NCBI RefSeq assembly: GCF_003612565.1 | Contig: NZ_RAZG01000012.1 | Location: forward strand, 1-64,000 | Length of the DNA: 64,000 bases | Direction: 5' to 3' | DNA from: Roseburia sp. 1XD42-69 | GTDB taxonomy: Bacteria; Bacillota; Clostridia; Lachnospirales; Lachnospiraceae | Part shown: one piece after another, positions 54,660 through 64,000 of the stretch | How positions within the stretch are numbered: the first letter of the stretch is position 1 | How the letters are laid out: each line of letters opens with the position of its first letter | Program-made: the position numbers and the translations under genes | Notes under the pieces: generated by a model | The model's database searches: none | What the model was told of the DNA's origin: nothing | What the model saw: the letters and a program-made list of their open reading frames with translations, nothing else

Positions 54660-57600
54660 TCACAAATTCTTCTTTTCCCCGGACCTTCCAGTAAGCATCT
54701 TGCAGTCATAAAGAACCTGCTCCACAACTTCCACAGGGCTCTCCTTCTGTCTGGAATTTAATTTTAAAGTATAAATAAAAAGGGGCAGTTTCTTATCCGC
54801 AATAAATTTCATCTTCCCCTGGTACAAATCCACAAATTCCGGTATCTTTGCCGCATCCACCTTTGCCCTCTCAAAAAGGGTAAACCGAATCTCAGCCCCC
54901 TTTTGGGCCACCTCAGTGAAATAGGCTCTGTGGGCCTTTGCCTTGTATTCCGCAATCATCAAAAGGTTCTCCACAGGTTTTGGCAAATCCCCAAACCTAT
55001 CGATTAACTCCTCCAACATTTCTTCTTTCTCTTCCTCATTTTCAATACCTGCAATCCGTTTGTACACATCCAGCTTCTGGGTCTCATCCCGGATATAGGA
55101 AGGGGGAATGAAAGCGTCGATATCCAAGTCAATGGAAGTCTCAAAACTCTCTTCCACTTTTGTTCCCCTTGCCTGTTTTACCGCCTCGTTTAACATTTTA
55201 CAGTACAGGTCATAGCCCACAGCCTCCATATGACCATGCTGGCTTACCCCCAAAAGATTTCCGGCTCCCCGGATTTCCAAATCCCGCATAGCGATTTTAA
55301 ACCCGCTGCCAAGCTCCGTGTATTCCTTAATTGCCGCCAGGCGCTTTTCCGCCACTTCCTTTAACATTTTGTCCCTTTTATACATTAAAAATGCATAGGC
55401 GGTGCGGCTGCTTCTCCCCACCCGCCCCCGGAGCTGATAGAGCTGGGAAAGCCCCATATTGTCTGCATCGGCAATGATTATCGTATTTACATTTGAAATG
55501 TCTAATCCTGTTTCAATTATTGTAGTACTTATGAGAACATCAATATCTCCATTGATAAATTGATACATGATATTCTCCAGTTCTTTCTCCTTCATCTGGC
55601 CGTGGGCAAACTGCACCGCAGCCTCCGGCACCAAAGAGGCAACCTTTGCCGCCACATCCTCAATCTGGTTGATGCGGTTAAAGACATAATAAACCTGTCC
55701 TCCCCTGGCAAGTTCCCTGGCAATGGCCTCCCGCACCATCTCTTCATTGTACTCCATGACATAGGTCTGGATGGGAAGACGGTCCATGGGAGGCTCTTCT
55801 AACACGCTCATATCTCGGATTCCAATAAGGCTCATATGAAGAGTTCTGGGAATGGGGGTTGCCGTTAAGGTAAGGACATCCACATTTTCCTTCATCTTTT
55901 TTATTTTTTCTTTATGGGCAACTCCAAATCTCTGCTCCTCATCAATAATCAAAAGCCCTAAATCTTTAAAAATCACGTCTTTTGAGAGAACCCTGTGGGT
56001 GCCGATCACGATATCCACCATTCCCCGTTTTAACTCTGTAATGGTTTTTTTCTGCTCTCCCGGAGTGTTAAAACGGCACAAAAGATTTACCTCCACGGGA
56101 AAATCCTTCATCCTCTGGGCAAAGGTATTATAGTGCTGCTGGGCTAGAATAGTGGTGGGCACAAGGTAGACCACCTGCTTCCCCTCCTGCACCGCCTTAA
56201 AGGCCGCCCGGATGGCAATCTCTGTCTTTCCATAGCCCACATCCCCGCAGATAAGCCGGTCCATAATTTTTTTGCTCTCCATATCCCGCTTTGTGGCCTC
56301 AATGGCAGCTTCCTGGTCCACCGTCTCCTCAAAGGGAAACATCTCCTCAAACTCCCGCTGCCACACCGTATCCGGCCCGTAGACATAGCCGTTATTCTCC
56401 TGCCTTTTGGCATAGAGTTCCACCAGGTCTTTGGCAATCTCTTCCACTGCACCTTTGACCCTTGTCTTAGTCTTATGCCACTCCTGGCCCCCTAGGCGGT
56501 TTAACTTTGGCTTTTTGGCATCCCCTCCCGCATACTTTTGAATCATATCCAGCTGAGTGGCCAAAATATAGAGGTTTCCCCCTTTATCATATTCAATTTT
56601 AATATAATCCTTTACGGTTTTCTCCACTTCCATCTTCTCGATTCCCCGGTAAATCCCCAGGCCGTGGTTCTCATGCACCACATAATCCCCCACGGAGAGT
56701 TCCGTAAAACTGGCAATCTTTTCCCCTTCATAGAGACGCCTTTTTTTCTTTTTCTTTTTTTCCGCCCCGAAAATATCACTCTCGGAAATCACCGCAAAAT
56801 TCAGGAGGGGATATTCATATCCTCTTTTCACTTTTCCGTACAAAGTCATAATTTCCCCGGGTTTCACAATATGGTCATAATCCTGGGAGTAAAAACAGTT
56901 GAGCTCTTCCCCCATCAGGTCCTGTGCAAGGCGCTTTGCCCTGGTTTTGGAGCCGGAGAGAAGAATCACCCCATATCCCTTTTTCTTGTACTGCTTTAAG
57001 TCCTTTACCAAAAGTTCAAAACTGTTATTGTAGGCGTTAATCGTCCTTGCCTGGAGGAAAAAGCGGCTGCGGACTGTCACTTCCTTTATTTTCTGTTCCA
57101 GGGCTAATAGGGCCACACTTCTTCTCTGTTCCAACTGCCCTGCAATTTCCAGACAGGTATAGAGCGCCTCCATCTGGCCGGGAAGAATATATCCCTTTTC
57201 CAGCCGGTGCTTCATGCTCTCGGAAAACTCCTGCTCTGTCATGAAGCCCCGCTCAAAGCAACGGGGGGCTTCATCTAAAAATACCAGGGTATCTTCCCTT
57301 TTCAGATAATCCAAAAGTGATACACATTCCTGGGAAAAATAAGAAAGGTATGCGTCAAGCCCTGCTGCCCCGTCCTGGAGTGCATTCTCTGCAAGTTCCT
57401 CCACAGCGGTTTTCACACGATAAGCCTCCTCCGTCTTCATCTCTCTGCGGTAACTCTCGTAGAGTTTCTCTCCGTCCTTTTTCAGACGCTCTACCCCCTC
57501 CTCCTTCTCTTTTTTTGTGAGAACCAGTTCCGCCGCAGGATAAAGTTCAATGCTTTCCATATTCTCTATGGATCGCTGGCTCTCCACGTCAAAGGTCCGC

Positions 57601-58202
57601 AGGGAATCAATCTCATCATCCCACAGTTCCATACGGTAAGGATTTTCTTCCGTCAGGGGAAAAATGTCAATAATCCCTCCCCGGATGGCAAACTGTCCGG
57701 CGCTTTCCACCTGGAAGGCAGACTCGTAGCCCATTTCCACAAGCCGCTGGCGGAAAGAAGATAAATCCACCACGTCCCCCACATGGAAAGTCTTTACCGC
57801 CTGGATAAACTGGTTTGGGTCCGGCATTTTATTCATCAGGGCATCATAAGTGGTGATAAGAGTAACCCTGCCCCCCTCTGCAATGCGCTTTAAAGCCAGA
57901 ATCCTCTCCCTGGTGAGCACATTCCCTCTTAAATCCGACTGATAAAACAGGATGTCCTTTGCCGGGTAATATACGGCCTGCCGGTCAAAAAACAGGTATT
58001 CCTCATAGATTTCCCTGGCGCGCTGTTCATTAAAAGTAACTATAATTTTATAGGGAAACTCTCTGCCAATGCCATATATCAGATGAGGTTTTTGAGAGTC
58101 AATACACCCGGATATCATCTGCAGTCCCGTCTCTTTTCTTAAACATATATTTAATTTTTCAATTTCATTTAACCTGTCAAGAGGTTCCAAAAAAGCTCTC
58201 AT
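54660..58202 (-). CDS. mfd: Transcription-repair coupling factor
   Basis: Mfd removes RNA polymerase stalled at DNA lesions and recruits UvrA. The 1180-residue protein has the UvrB-like N-terminal module and the polymerase-interacting domain (VGDYVVHENHGLGIYRGIEK). The translocase motor has Walker A CGDVGYGKTEIAIRAAFKA, DEEQ box LLIIDEEQRFG, TATPIPRTLHMSL and QLRGRVGRS. A C-terminal UvrA-masking domain completes it. The ATG at 58202 lies one base after the pth stop; seven codons upstream is another Met with no ribosome site. pth-mfd order is conserved in Firmicutes. Confidence 0.97.
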   Translation of the reverse strand: MRAFLEPLDRLNEIEKLNICLRKETGLQMISGCIDSQKPHLIYGIGREFPYKIIVTFNEQRAREIYEEYLFFDRQAVYYPAKDILFYQSDLRGNVLTRERILALKRIAEGGRVTLITTYDALMNKMPDPNQFIQAVKTFHVGDVVDLSSFRQRLVEMGYESAFQVESAGQFAIRGGIIDIFPLTEENPYRMELWDDEIDSLRTFDVESQRSIENMESIELYPAAELVLTKKEKEEGVERLKKDGEKLYESYRREMKTEEAYRVKTAVEELAENALQDGAAGLDAYLSYFSQECVSLLDYLKREDTLVFLDEAPRCFERGFMTEQEFSESMKHRLEKGYILPGQMEALYTCLEIAGQLEQRRSVALLALEQKIKEVTVRSRFFLQARTINAYNNSFELLVKDLKQYKKKGYGVILLSGSKTRAKRLAQDLMGEELNCFYSQDYDHIVKPGEIMTLYGKVKRGYEYPLLNFAVISESDIFGAEKKKKKKRRLYEGEKIASFTELSVGDYVVHENHGLGIYRGIEKMEVEKTVKDYIKIEYDKGGNLYILATQLDMIQKYAGGDAKKPKLNRLGGQEWHKTKTRVKGAVEEIAKDLVELYAKRQENNGYVYGPDTVWQREFEEMFPFEETVDQEAAIEATKRDMESKKIMDRLICGDVGYGKTEIAIRAAFKAVQEGKQVVYLVPTTILAQQHYNTFAQRMKDFPVEVNLLCRFNTPGEQKKTITELKRGMVDIVIGTHRVLSKDVIFKDLGLLIIDEEQRFGVAHKEKIKKMKENVDVLTLTATPIPRTLHMSLIGIRDMSVLEEPPMDRLPIQTYVMEYNEEMVREAIARELARGGQVYYVFNRINQIEDVAAKVASLVPEAAVQFAHGQMKEKELENIMYQFINGDIDVLISTTIIETGLDISNVNTIIIADADNMGLSQLYQLRGRVGRSSRTAYAFLMYKRDKMLKEVAEKRLAAIKEYTELGSGFKIAMRDLEIRGAGNLLGVSQHGHMEAVGYDLYCKMLNEAVKQARGTKVEESFETSIDLDIDAFIPPSYIRDETQKLDVYKRIAGIENEEEKEEMLEELIDRFGDLPKPVENLLMIAEYKAKAHRAYFTEVAQKGAEIRFTLFERAKVDAAKIPEFVDLYQGKMKFIADKKLPLFIYTLKLNSRQKESPVEVVEQVLYDCKMLTGRSGEKKNL

Positions 58203-58203
58203 A

Positions 58204-58779
58204 TTATTCCCGTTTCCCCGCATTAAAGGTATTCATTGCTTTGCTGATTTCGCCTTTTACCATATACTCTGCTGCCTGGCAGGCATCCTCGATAGCGTCC
58301 TCAACATACGCCCGCTCTTCTTTGGAAAAGCGTCCCAGCACATAGTCCGCCAAGTCCCATCCTTCCGGCTTTTCTCCCACCCCTACTTTGATTCGTGGGA
58401 AATCACTGCTGCCGCAGCACTGTATAATGCTTTTGATGCCATTATGCCCTCCGGCGCTGCCCTTTCCCCGGATTCTTATATTCCCGGGAGGCAGATTGAT
58501 ATCGTCAAAAATTACAATTAAATTTTCCCGGGGTTCTAATTTGTAAAATCTTAAAATTTCCCCGATGCTCTCGCCGCTTAAATTCATAAAGGTCTGGGGC
58601 TTTACCAAAAGCACCTGCTCCCCTGCAATAACGCCTTTGCCGCAAAGGGCCTTGTGTTTCTTATCTTTTATCCTTATATTATATTTTTCCCCCAGGGCAT
58701 CCATGACATCAAAGCCTACATTATGCCTAGTTTTCTCATACTGTTTTGTAGGATTTCCCAACCCTGCAATTACATACAT
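58204..58779 (-). CDS. pth: Peptidyl-tRNA hydrolase
   Basis: Pth recycles peptidyl-tRNA dropped by ribosomes. The 191-residue enzyme starts MYVIAGLGNPTKQYEKTRHN, has the catalytic His in TRHNVGFDVMD, then LVKPQTFMNLSGES, VIFDDINLPPGNIRIRGKGS and AGGHNGIKSII. The ATG at 58779 follows TGGAGGTAAAAAG; the frame upstream is not family sequence. Confidence 0.96.
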   Translation of the reverse strand: MYVIAGLGNPTKQYEKTRHNVGFDVMDALGEKYNIRIKDKKHKALCGKGVIAGEQVLLVKPQTFMNLSGESIGEILRFYKLEPRENLIVIFDDINLPPGNIRIRGKGSAGGHNGIKSIIQCCGSSDFPRIKVGVGEKPEGWDLADYVLGRFSKEERAYVEDAIEDACQAAEYMVKGEISKAMNTFNAGKRE

Positions 58780-58800
58780 CTTTTTACCTCCAGGTTTTTC

Positions 58801-58841
58801 ACACAAAGAAATAGTTAGCACGTTTTATGTGCTAACTATTT
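58801..58841 (-). terminator. Terminator of spoVG
   Basis: AATAGTTAGCAC (58810-58821) and GTGCTAACTATT (58829-58840) are perfect 12-nt arms; on the minus strand TTTCTTTG follows. It lies 44 bp after the spoVG stop and just before pth. Confidence 0.75.
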
Positions 58842-58884
58842 TAACGTAATTTTCAGATTTTGTCTATCACAGACAACGGATTTG

Positions 58885-59154
58885 TTATTCTTCCATGGTA
58901 AGAATCTCGGCCTGATACTTCTCCAAAATCAAACTTTGAATTTTGTCCCTGGTGTTAGAATTGATAGGATGTGCAATGTCCCTGTACTCCCCATCAGCAG
59001 CTTTGCGGCTGGGCATAGCAATAAACAACCCTTTTTCCCCTTCAATTACTTTGATATCATGTACCACAAATTCCTCATCAATGGTGATAGACACTACCGC
59101 TTTCATTTTACCTTCTTTTTCTACTTTGCGAATCCTAACGTCTGTAATCTGCAT
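58885..59154 (-). CDS. spoVG: Septation/sporulation regulator SpoVG
   Basis: SpoVG is a small nucleic-acid-binding protein that affects septation, sporulation and virulence genes in Firmicutes. The 89-residue product begins [20 protein letters not shown] and has the conserved [40 protein letters not shown]. Presence fits a sporulating ancestry. Independent gene between glgD and pth. Confidence 0.95.
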   Translation of the reverse strand: MQITDVRIRKVEKEGKMKAVVSITIDEEFVVHDIKVIEGEKGLFIAMPSRKAADGEYRDIAHPINSNTRDKIQSLILEKYQAEILTMEE

Positions 59155-59192
59155 ATACGCTGTCCCCCCTTTGTCCTCTTGTAGCTTATTTC

Positions 59193-60311
59193 TTACATTA
59201 CATACCTTGCATTGTCTTCCCGAACAACTTTAATGCCTTTATCCCCGCAATAGTAAGTATTTGCCCTTAAAGTGTTGCGGCTCTCCACAATACAATTCTC
59301 AATATGGGTGTTATCCCCAATATACACATCATTCAGTATAATAGAATTTTTAATGACACAATTCTTTCCCACAAATGCCTTTTTAAACAAAATAGAATTC
59401 TCCACTTTGCTGTTTACAATACATCCGCTGGCTACCAGGCTGTTTCTTACATCGGAGCCTGCATTGTATTTTGCCGGGGGCAGATCATCCACTTTTGTGC
59501 AAATCTTCGGCTCATCCCGGAAGAAATATTTCCGCACTTCCGGTTTTAAGAAATCCATATTTGTCTGATAATAGGATTCCACCGTAGAGATATTGCTCCA
59601 GTAAGTATCCATCTTGTAAGCGTAAATTCTCTTCAGGTTCTTGTAGCGGATCAATACATCTGTCACAAAATCATGACGCTCCTCCTCCGCACATCTCTCT
59701 AACATCTCAATGAGCTGACGCCTGCGGATAATATAGATGCCTGTGGAAATTGTGTTGGAGGAAGCCACTAAAGGTTTCTCCTCAAACTCTACGATTCTGG
59801 CATCCTCATTCATTTTTACCACACCGTAGCGGCTCACATCCACATTTGCCGGCATATCTTTGCAGATTACGGTAATATCCGCTTTTTTCTCAATATGGTA
59901 ATCAAGAATTGCGTTGTAATCCACCTTATAGACACAGTCCCCGTTGCTGATGATAACATAGGGCTCATGGCGTCTCTTTAAGAAGTCCAGGTTCTGGTAC
60001 ATGGCATCTGCCGTACCCCGAAACCAATCGCTGCTCTCTGAGGTAAGCATTGGGGTAAAAATGTAAAGCCCCCCCTGTTTTCTTCCGAAATCCCACCATT
60101 TGGAGGAACTTAAATGCTCATTTAAACTTCTTGCATTAAACTGGGTCAATACAGCCACTGTCTGGATGTGGGAATTGCTCATATTGCTCAGTGCAAAATC
60201 AATGCACCTGTAATTGCCTCCCACGGGCATAGCGGCCGACGCCCTGCGGGCTGTGAGCTCATGCATCCCTTTATTGTTACCACCTGCGAGAATAATTCCT
60301 AATGCCTTCAT
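59193..60311 (-). CDS. glgD: GlgD, non-catalytic partner of ADP-glucose pyrophosphorylase
   Basis: The 372-residue protein is related to GlgC with a nucleotidyltransferase fold and a C-terminal left-handed beta helix. Where GlgC has [10 protein letters not shown] the sequence reads [10 protein letters not shown], so the catalytic loop is lost; [14 protein letters not shown] and [12 protein letters not shown] remain. In Bacillus-type GlgCD enzymes GlgD raises GlgC activity. The ATG overlaps the glgC stop (ATGA). Confidence 0.94.
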   Translation of the reverse strand: MKALGIILAGGNNKGMHELTARRASAAMPVGGNYRCIDFALSNMSNSHIQTVAVLTQFNARSLNEHLSSSKWWDFGRKQGGLYIFTPMLTSESSDWFRGTADAMYQNLDFLKRRHEPYVIISNGDCVYKVDYNAILDYHIEKKADITVICKDMPANVDVSRYGVVKMNEDARIVEFEEKPLVASSNTISTGIYIIRRRQLIEMLERCAEEERHDFVTDVLIRYKNLKRIYAYKMDTYWSNISTVESYYQTNMDFLKPEVRKYFFRDEPKICTKVDDLPPAKYNAGSDVRNSLVASGCIVNSKVENSILFKKAFVGKNCVIKNSIILNDVYIGDNTHIENCIVESRNTLRANTYYCGDKGIKVVREDNARYVM

Positions 60312-61582
60312 TTACTGTCACCTGCCTTAATAATGTATTCTCCTCCGGCAAGAACACCGTCTGGATAGTCTGATTTGTCTGTCACGCCGGAAATCGCTGT
60401 ATTTTTGCCAATCTTTACATTTGATGGAATGCAGGAATTTTCCCCGATAGTTGCCAGCCCAAATGCATATATTTTGTCGTTTAACTTGCTCTGTGCTTCG
60501 TCGCCGATTCCGATTTCCACATTGTCCCCGATGCTGCAGTCCTCCGCAATAATCGCTTTATAAATGCCGCAGTTCTCTCCAATTTTGGTATCCTGCATAA
60601 TAATGGAATCCCGGATTACGGTTCCTTTACCCACAACAACACCTGCGCCTAAAACAGAATTGCGGACCTCCCCGTAAATTTCTGTCCCCTCCCCGATAAT
60701 GCTCTTTTCCACAATGGCATCAGCGGAGAGATACTGGGGCTCCACATTGTCGCTTTTGGTATAGACTTTCCAGTATTCTTCGTAGAGGTTGAACTCGGGA
60801 ATCAAATCCACCAGTTCCATGTTTGCCTCCCAGTAGGAGCCAAGGGTTCCCACGTCCTTCCAGTAACTGTTGTACTCATAGGCAAAGAGCCTCTGCTGTT
60901 TCTCATGGCAGTAGGGAATAATATGTTTGCCGAAATCGCAGTTCCCCTGGTCTTTCATGGCGATTAAGGCTTCCCTTAACACTTTCCAGGTAAAAATGTA
61001 AATACCCATGGATGCAAGATTGCTCCGGGGATGTTCCGGCTTCTCCTCAAACTCTGTAATCTGTTTTTCCTCATCTGTTATCACAATACCAAAACGGCTC
61101 GCCTCCTCAATGGGCACCGGCATAGCTGCTATGGTGACATCCGCATTGTGCTCTTTATGGAAGTCTAACATCACCTCATAATCCATTTTATAGATATGGT
61201 CGCCGGAGAGAATCAGAACATACTCCGGATTATAACTTTCCATATAACTTAAATTCTGGTAAATTGCATTTGCTGTTCCTGTATACCATTCGCTGTTATC
61301 GCTTTTCTCGTAGGGCGGTAAAACCGTCACGCCGCCGTTATTTCTGTCTAAATCCCAGGGAATACCAATTCCGATATGGGAATTCAGCCTTAAGGGCTGA
61401 TACTGGGTCAAAACACCCACTGTGTCAATTCCGGAATTGATACAGTTGCTCAGGGGAAAATCAATAATGCGGTACTTACCGCCAAATGCCACTGCCGGCT
61501 TGGCTACCTTCGCCGTCAGAACACCCAGCCGGCTTCCCTGGCCGCCTGCCAAAAGCATGGCAATCATTTCTTTTCTAATCAT
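60308..61582 (-). CDS. glgC: Glucose-1-phosphate adenylyltransferase
   Basis: GlgC makes ADP-glucose for glycogen synthesis. The 424-residue enzyme has the catalytic loop [51 protein letters not shown], the acidic pocket [13 protein letters not shown] and [11 protein letters not shown], and a C-terminal beta helix. The ATG at 61582 is chosen because GAGAGG is eight bases upstream; a GTG three codons earlier abuts that site. Coupled to glgD; no glycogen synthase lies nearby. Confidence 0.95.
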   Translation of the reverse strand: MIRKEMIAMLLAGGQGSRLGVLTAKVAKPAVAFGGKYRIIDFPLSNCINSGIDTVGVLTQYQPLRLNSHIGIGIPWDLDRNNGGVTVLPPYEKSDNSEWYTGTANAIYQNLSYMESYNPEYVLILSGDHIYKMDYEVMLDFHKEHNADVTIAAMPVPIEEASRFGIVITDEEKQITEFEEKPEHPRSNLASMGIYIFTWKVLREALIAMKDQGNCDFGKHIIPYCHEKQQRLFAYEYNSYWKDVGTLGSYWEANMELVDLIPEFNLYEEYWKVYTKSDNVEPQYLSADAIVEKSIIGEGTEIYGEVRNSVLGAGVVVGKGTVIRDSIIMQDTKIGENCGIYKAIIAEDCSIGDNVEIGIGDEAQSKLNDKIYAFGLATIGENSCIPSNVKIGKNTAISGVTDKSDYPDGVLAGGEYIIKAGDSK

Positions 61583-61622
61583 GTCGCTCACCTCTCGCCA
61601 AATCTGTATTTTAGATATAGAA

Positions 61623-61652
61623 ATTATAGCATAACCTGTTCTTTTAGTACAA
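61623..61652 (-). promoter_or_regulatory. Promoter of glgCD
   Basis: On the minus strand TTGTAC (61647-61652) and TATAAT (61623-61628) are 18 bp apart, with a TGC extension before the -10 box. Confidence 0.65.
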
Positions 61653-61806
61653 CACTTTTAACAAATTAATTACTGGTTTTACCTAATTTTTGTTAATTTT
61701 CACATGTTTTGTCTCTTCAATTTCAGCAAAGATGACAATATGGCTCCACTATAAGCCATAGAATGCCCGGAGCACCCCGGTTTCTGAAAAAATTGGCAAT
61801 AGTAAT

Positions 61807-61834
61807 TTGCAAAAGTAAAATTCTTGGTTATAAT
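61807..61834 (+). promoter_or_regulatory. Promoter of murC
   Basis: TTGCAA (61807-61812) and TATAAT (61829-61834) are 16 bp apart, 48 bp before murC. Between it and the glgC promoter (61653-61806) I see no gene or clear structure. Confidence 0.62.
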
Positions 61835-61881
61835 ACTATATAGCAATACTGTTATTATTATTTTAGAATGGACGGATAACT

Positions 61882-63264
61882 ATGTATCAAATTAATTTTA
61901 ATCAACCTATTCATCTTCACTTTATCGGTATCGGCGGTATCAGCATGAGCGGCCTGGCCCGCATCCTATTAAAAGAAGGATTTAAAATTTCAGGCTCCGA
62001 TGCCAGGGAATCGGAGATTACCCTCGGCCTTGCAAAGGAGGGCGTGCACATTTCCTACCCCCAGTCACCGGAGAACATCACAGAGGATTTGGACGCGGTA
62101 GTCTACACCGCCGCCATCCATGAAGACAACCCTGAGTTTGCCGCAGCCAGGGCGAAAGGCCTTCCCATGTTAAGCCGCGCCCAGCTTTTGGGGCAAATTA
62201 TGTCCCACTATAAAAATTCCATTGCCATTGCAGGCACTCACGGGAAAACTACCACCACCTCCATGCTCAGCCAGATTCTTTTGTCTGCCGGCACCGACCC
62301 CACCATTTCCGTGGGGGGAATGTTAAAATCCATCCAGGGCAATATCCGGGTGGGCAATTCTGACATATTTCTCACAGAGGCATGCGAATACACCAACAGT
62401 TTTTTAAATTTTTATCCCAAGTACTGCCTCATATTAAACATTGAGGCGGAACATCTTGATTTCTTTCAGGATTTGGCGGACATCCGCCGCTCCTTCCGTA
62501 AGTTTGCAGCAAATACCGGGGAGGATGGCACGATTTTTATCAACGGAGAAATCGAAAACTACCGGGAAATCATCTCAGGGCTTCCCGCAGAAACCGTCAC
62601 CTACGGCATGTCCCCTTCTTTTGACTACTATCCCAGGGATATCCGCTTTGATGACCTAGGGTGTGCCTCCTACACTTTAATGAACAAAGAACAGGCCCTT
62701 GCTGATATACACCTTAACGTGCCGGGACTCCACAATGTATCAAACTCTGTGGCTGCGGCATGCCTTTCCCTGGCCCTTGGAATTTCCCCAAAGGATACGG
62801 CCCTTGGGCTCTCCGCTTTTTCGGGGACAGACAGAAGGTTCCAATACAAGGGAAAACTCCCCTGCGGCGCCGTTGTGATTGACGACTACGCCCATCACCC
62901 TACAGAAATCAAGGCCACGCTAAAGGCCGCTGCAAATTATCCCCATAAAAGGATTTTCTGCGTGTTCCAGCCCCATACTTATTCCAGGACGAAAGCCTTT
63001 TTAGAGGACTTTGCAGATGCCCTCTCCCTGGCGGATGTTGTTGTGCTGGCAGATATCTATGCCGCCCGGGAAACAGATACCCTGGGTGTCAGTTCTTTAG
63101 ACATAGCCGCCCGGCTGAAAAATTTAGGCAGAGAAACCTATTATTTCCCCGATTTTTCTGAAATAGAAAAATTTTTGCAAAAAAATTGTTTAAACGGTGA
63201 CCTGTTGATAACCATGGGTGCGGGAGACATTGTAAAAGTTGGAGAACACATACTTATACACTAA
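61882..63264 (+). CDS. murC: UDP-N-acetylmuramate-L-alanine ligase
   Basis: MurC adds L-alanine to UDP-MurNAc. The 460-residue enzyme has the N-terminal nucleotide motif FIGIGGISMSGLARILL, ATP loop AIAGTHGKTTTTSMLSQIL, LTEACEYTNSFLNFYPKYCL, HNVSNSVAAAC and C-terminal DDYAHHPTEIKATLKAA, CVFQPHTYSRTKAF. All motifs are complete. No other mur gene is beside it, unlike the dcw cluster, but Lachnospiraceae often carry murC apart. Confidence 0.96.
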   Translation: MYQINFNQPIHLHFIGIGGISMSGLARILLKEGFKISGSDARESEITLGLAKEGVHISYPQSPENITEDLDAVVYTAAIHEDNPEFAAARAKGLPMLSRAQLLGQIMSHYKNSIAIAGTHGKTTTTSMLSQILLSAGTDPTISVGGMLKSIQGNIRVGNSDIFLTEACEYTNSFLNFYPKYCLILNIEAEHLDFFQDLADIRRSFRKFAANTGEDGTIFINGEIENYREIISGLPAETVTYGMSPSFDYYPRDIRFDDLGCASYTLMNKEQALADIHLNVPGLHNVSNSVAAACLSLALGISPKDTALGLSAFSGTDRRFQYKGKLPCGAVVIDDYAHHPTEIKATLKAAANYPHKRIFCVFQPHTYSRTKAFLEDFADALSLADVVVLADIYAARETDTLGVSSLDIAARLKNLGRETYYFPDFSEIEKFLQKNCLNGDLLITMGAGDIVKVGEHILIH

Positions 63265-63265
63265 G

Positions 63266-63391
63266 TTATCCACATTATCCACATTTTAAATGTACTTTTA
63301 TAAACATTTGAAATGTGGATTTTTTTATTCCCCTCCTGCCCTGCCCGCCAGGTTTTTTATCTCCTTGTCCAATTTTTATCCACTTATCCAC
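63266..63391. promoter_or_regulatory. Cluster of DnaA boxes between murC and the DnaD-like gene
   Basis: Two perfect tandem TTATCCACA boxes at 63266-63274 and 63275-63283, a third at 63383-63391, and an adjoining near-match TTATCCACT at 63375-63383, all in the same orientation. They lie in the gap before a replication-protein gene, so DnaA may regulate that gene or be titrated here. Confidence 0.7.
63279..63327 (+). terminator. murC terminator
   Basis: CCACATTTTAAATGT (63279-63293) pairs with ACATTTGAAATGTGG (63304-63318), 14 of 15 bases, followed by ATTTTTTTAT. It overlaps the second DnaA box, so DnaA binding and termination share bases. Confidence 0.82.
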
Positions 63392-63529
63392 ATTTGCTCA
63401 AACCCTTGATTTTACTGGCATTTTGTAAAAAATCACCCCTTTTCAATTTGAAAAACGCATGTTATAATCTGGAACATAACGGATGCGGAAATGAAAATAT
63501 GATGCATCCCTTGGGAAAGAGGTAATCCT

Positions 63530-64000
63530 ATGTCAAACATTAAACTGAGCAGTAACGGACTCCCGTCCTTTACCTGCGTTCCAAACATCTTCATAGATAA
63601 ATATATGACAAATGCCAACGGAGAATACATAAAAATATATCTCTATCTCCTCCGTTTTATGGAAAAGGAGGATCAGGCTTTCTCCATTCAGCATTTGGCT
63701 GATATATTTGAATATACGGAAAAGGATGTTTTAAGGGCCCTTTCCTACTGGGAAAAACAAAATCTCATCGGGCTGGAATTTGACAGCGCAGATAACCTGA
63801 CAAATATCCTGCTTAAAAACCCCTGCCAGGCCGACTCCTGTGATCTGGGGAACCCGCAAAAGAATTTTAAAGGGGATTCTGTAAAAGAAGAAGCCGGCTC
63901 CGGGGAAACTTTAAATCAAAAGGACGCCTATACTTTAGAGCAGGTCGAACAGTTCCAGGATGACGAGGCAGTCCAGGAAATCCTTTTTATCACGGAAAAT
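63530..64000 (+). CDS. DnaD-like replication initiation protein, 5' part (runs off the window)
   Basis: The 157 codons present start at ATG 63530 with AAAGAGG upstream. Residues 1-90 read SNIKLSSNGLPSFTCVPNIF, NANGEYIKIYLYLLRFM and EYTEKDVLRALSYWEKQNLI, the winged-helix DnaD/DnaB-type N-terminal domain found in clostridial DnaD proteins, which load the helicase during initiation. An acidic, Ser/Asn-rich linker follows. The C-terminal DnaD domain should lie beyond position 64000. In Lachnospiraceae dnaD is typically followed by a dnaC-like ATPase gene; that is not visible here. Confidence 0.85.
   Translation, partial: MSNIKLSSNGLPSFTCVPNIFIDKYMTNANGEYIKIYLYLLRFMEKEDQAFSIQHLADIFEYTEKDVLRALSYWEKQNLIGLEFDSADNLTNILLKNPCQADSCDLGNPQKNFKGDSVKEEAGSGETLNQKDAYTLEQVEQFQDDEAVQEILFITEN

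Noticed and set aside
63266-63391. Chromosomal replication origin
   Set aside because: No dnaA, dnaN, rnpA/rpmH or AT-rich unwinding region is near; four boxes alone fit a regulatory or titration site better.

Overview
The window is a piece of a Firmicutes chromosome, most likely Lachnospiraceae or a close clostridial relative. The reasons are the Firmicutes S10-spc-alpha ribosomal protein order with adk-map-KOW-infA-rpmJ, a zinc-type rpsN, spoVG, mfd-pth, the glgC-glgD pair, a SAM-I riboswitch on metK and a long-form hpf. The genus cannot be decided from the sequence.

Positions 1-7400 are accessory DNA. A fragment of a tailed-phage packaging module lies on the minus strand: a DUF5049-like protein, small terminase, large terminase and a portal gene cut short at about residue 276. 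Between the large terminase and the portal, on the opposite strand, sits a self-contained type III toxin-antitoxin locus of the ToxIN/AbiQ type. It has its own promoter, an RNA antitoxin made of two 36-nt repeats, an attenuating terminator and a ToxN-like endoribonuclease. Next come two coupled genes for a membrane-anchored protein and a lipoprotein of unknown function. A single orphan gene then lies between the 3' end of rlmD (rumA) and a diverged copy of that 3' end, so rlmD appears to be an integration site.

Positions 7571-16700 hold rlmD, a YhaM-like nuclease and a divergent HtrA-like protein on the minus strand. Facing them are mutS2 and a two-component system, which converge on lgt. Positions 16766-33772 are one long minus-strand ribosomal superoperon from rpsJ to rplQ, with a promoter and structured leader before rpsJ. 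Three of its gaps (rpsM-rpsK, rpsN-rpsH, rpsH-rplF) are swollen by a family of imperfect palindromic repeats.

Positions 34071-46900 contain a decayed MATE pump gene, hpf, a short-chain reductase, an XRE regulator, a secreted fibronectin III protein, and a GntR-ABC operon with an operator across its promoter. They also contain an AI-2E-type permease, a pseudouridine synthase with a two-component system, metK with its riboswitch, and an HD-GYP phosphodiesterase. Positions 46938-64000 hold envelope and housekeeping genes: murA, an M23/LysM/G5 endopeptidase, a heterodimeric ABC exporter, a PrsA-like foldase, mfd, pth, spoVG, glgD, glgC and murC. The window ends in a DnaD-like replication gene preceded by a cluster of DnaA boxes.
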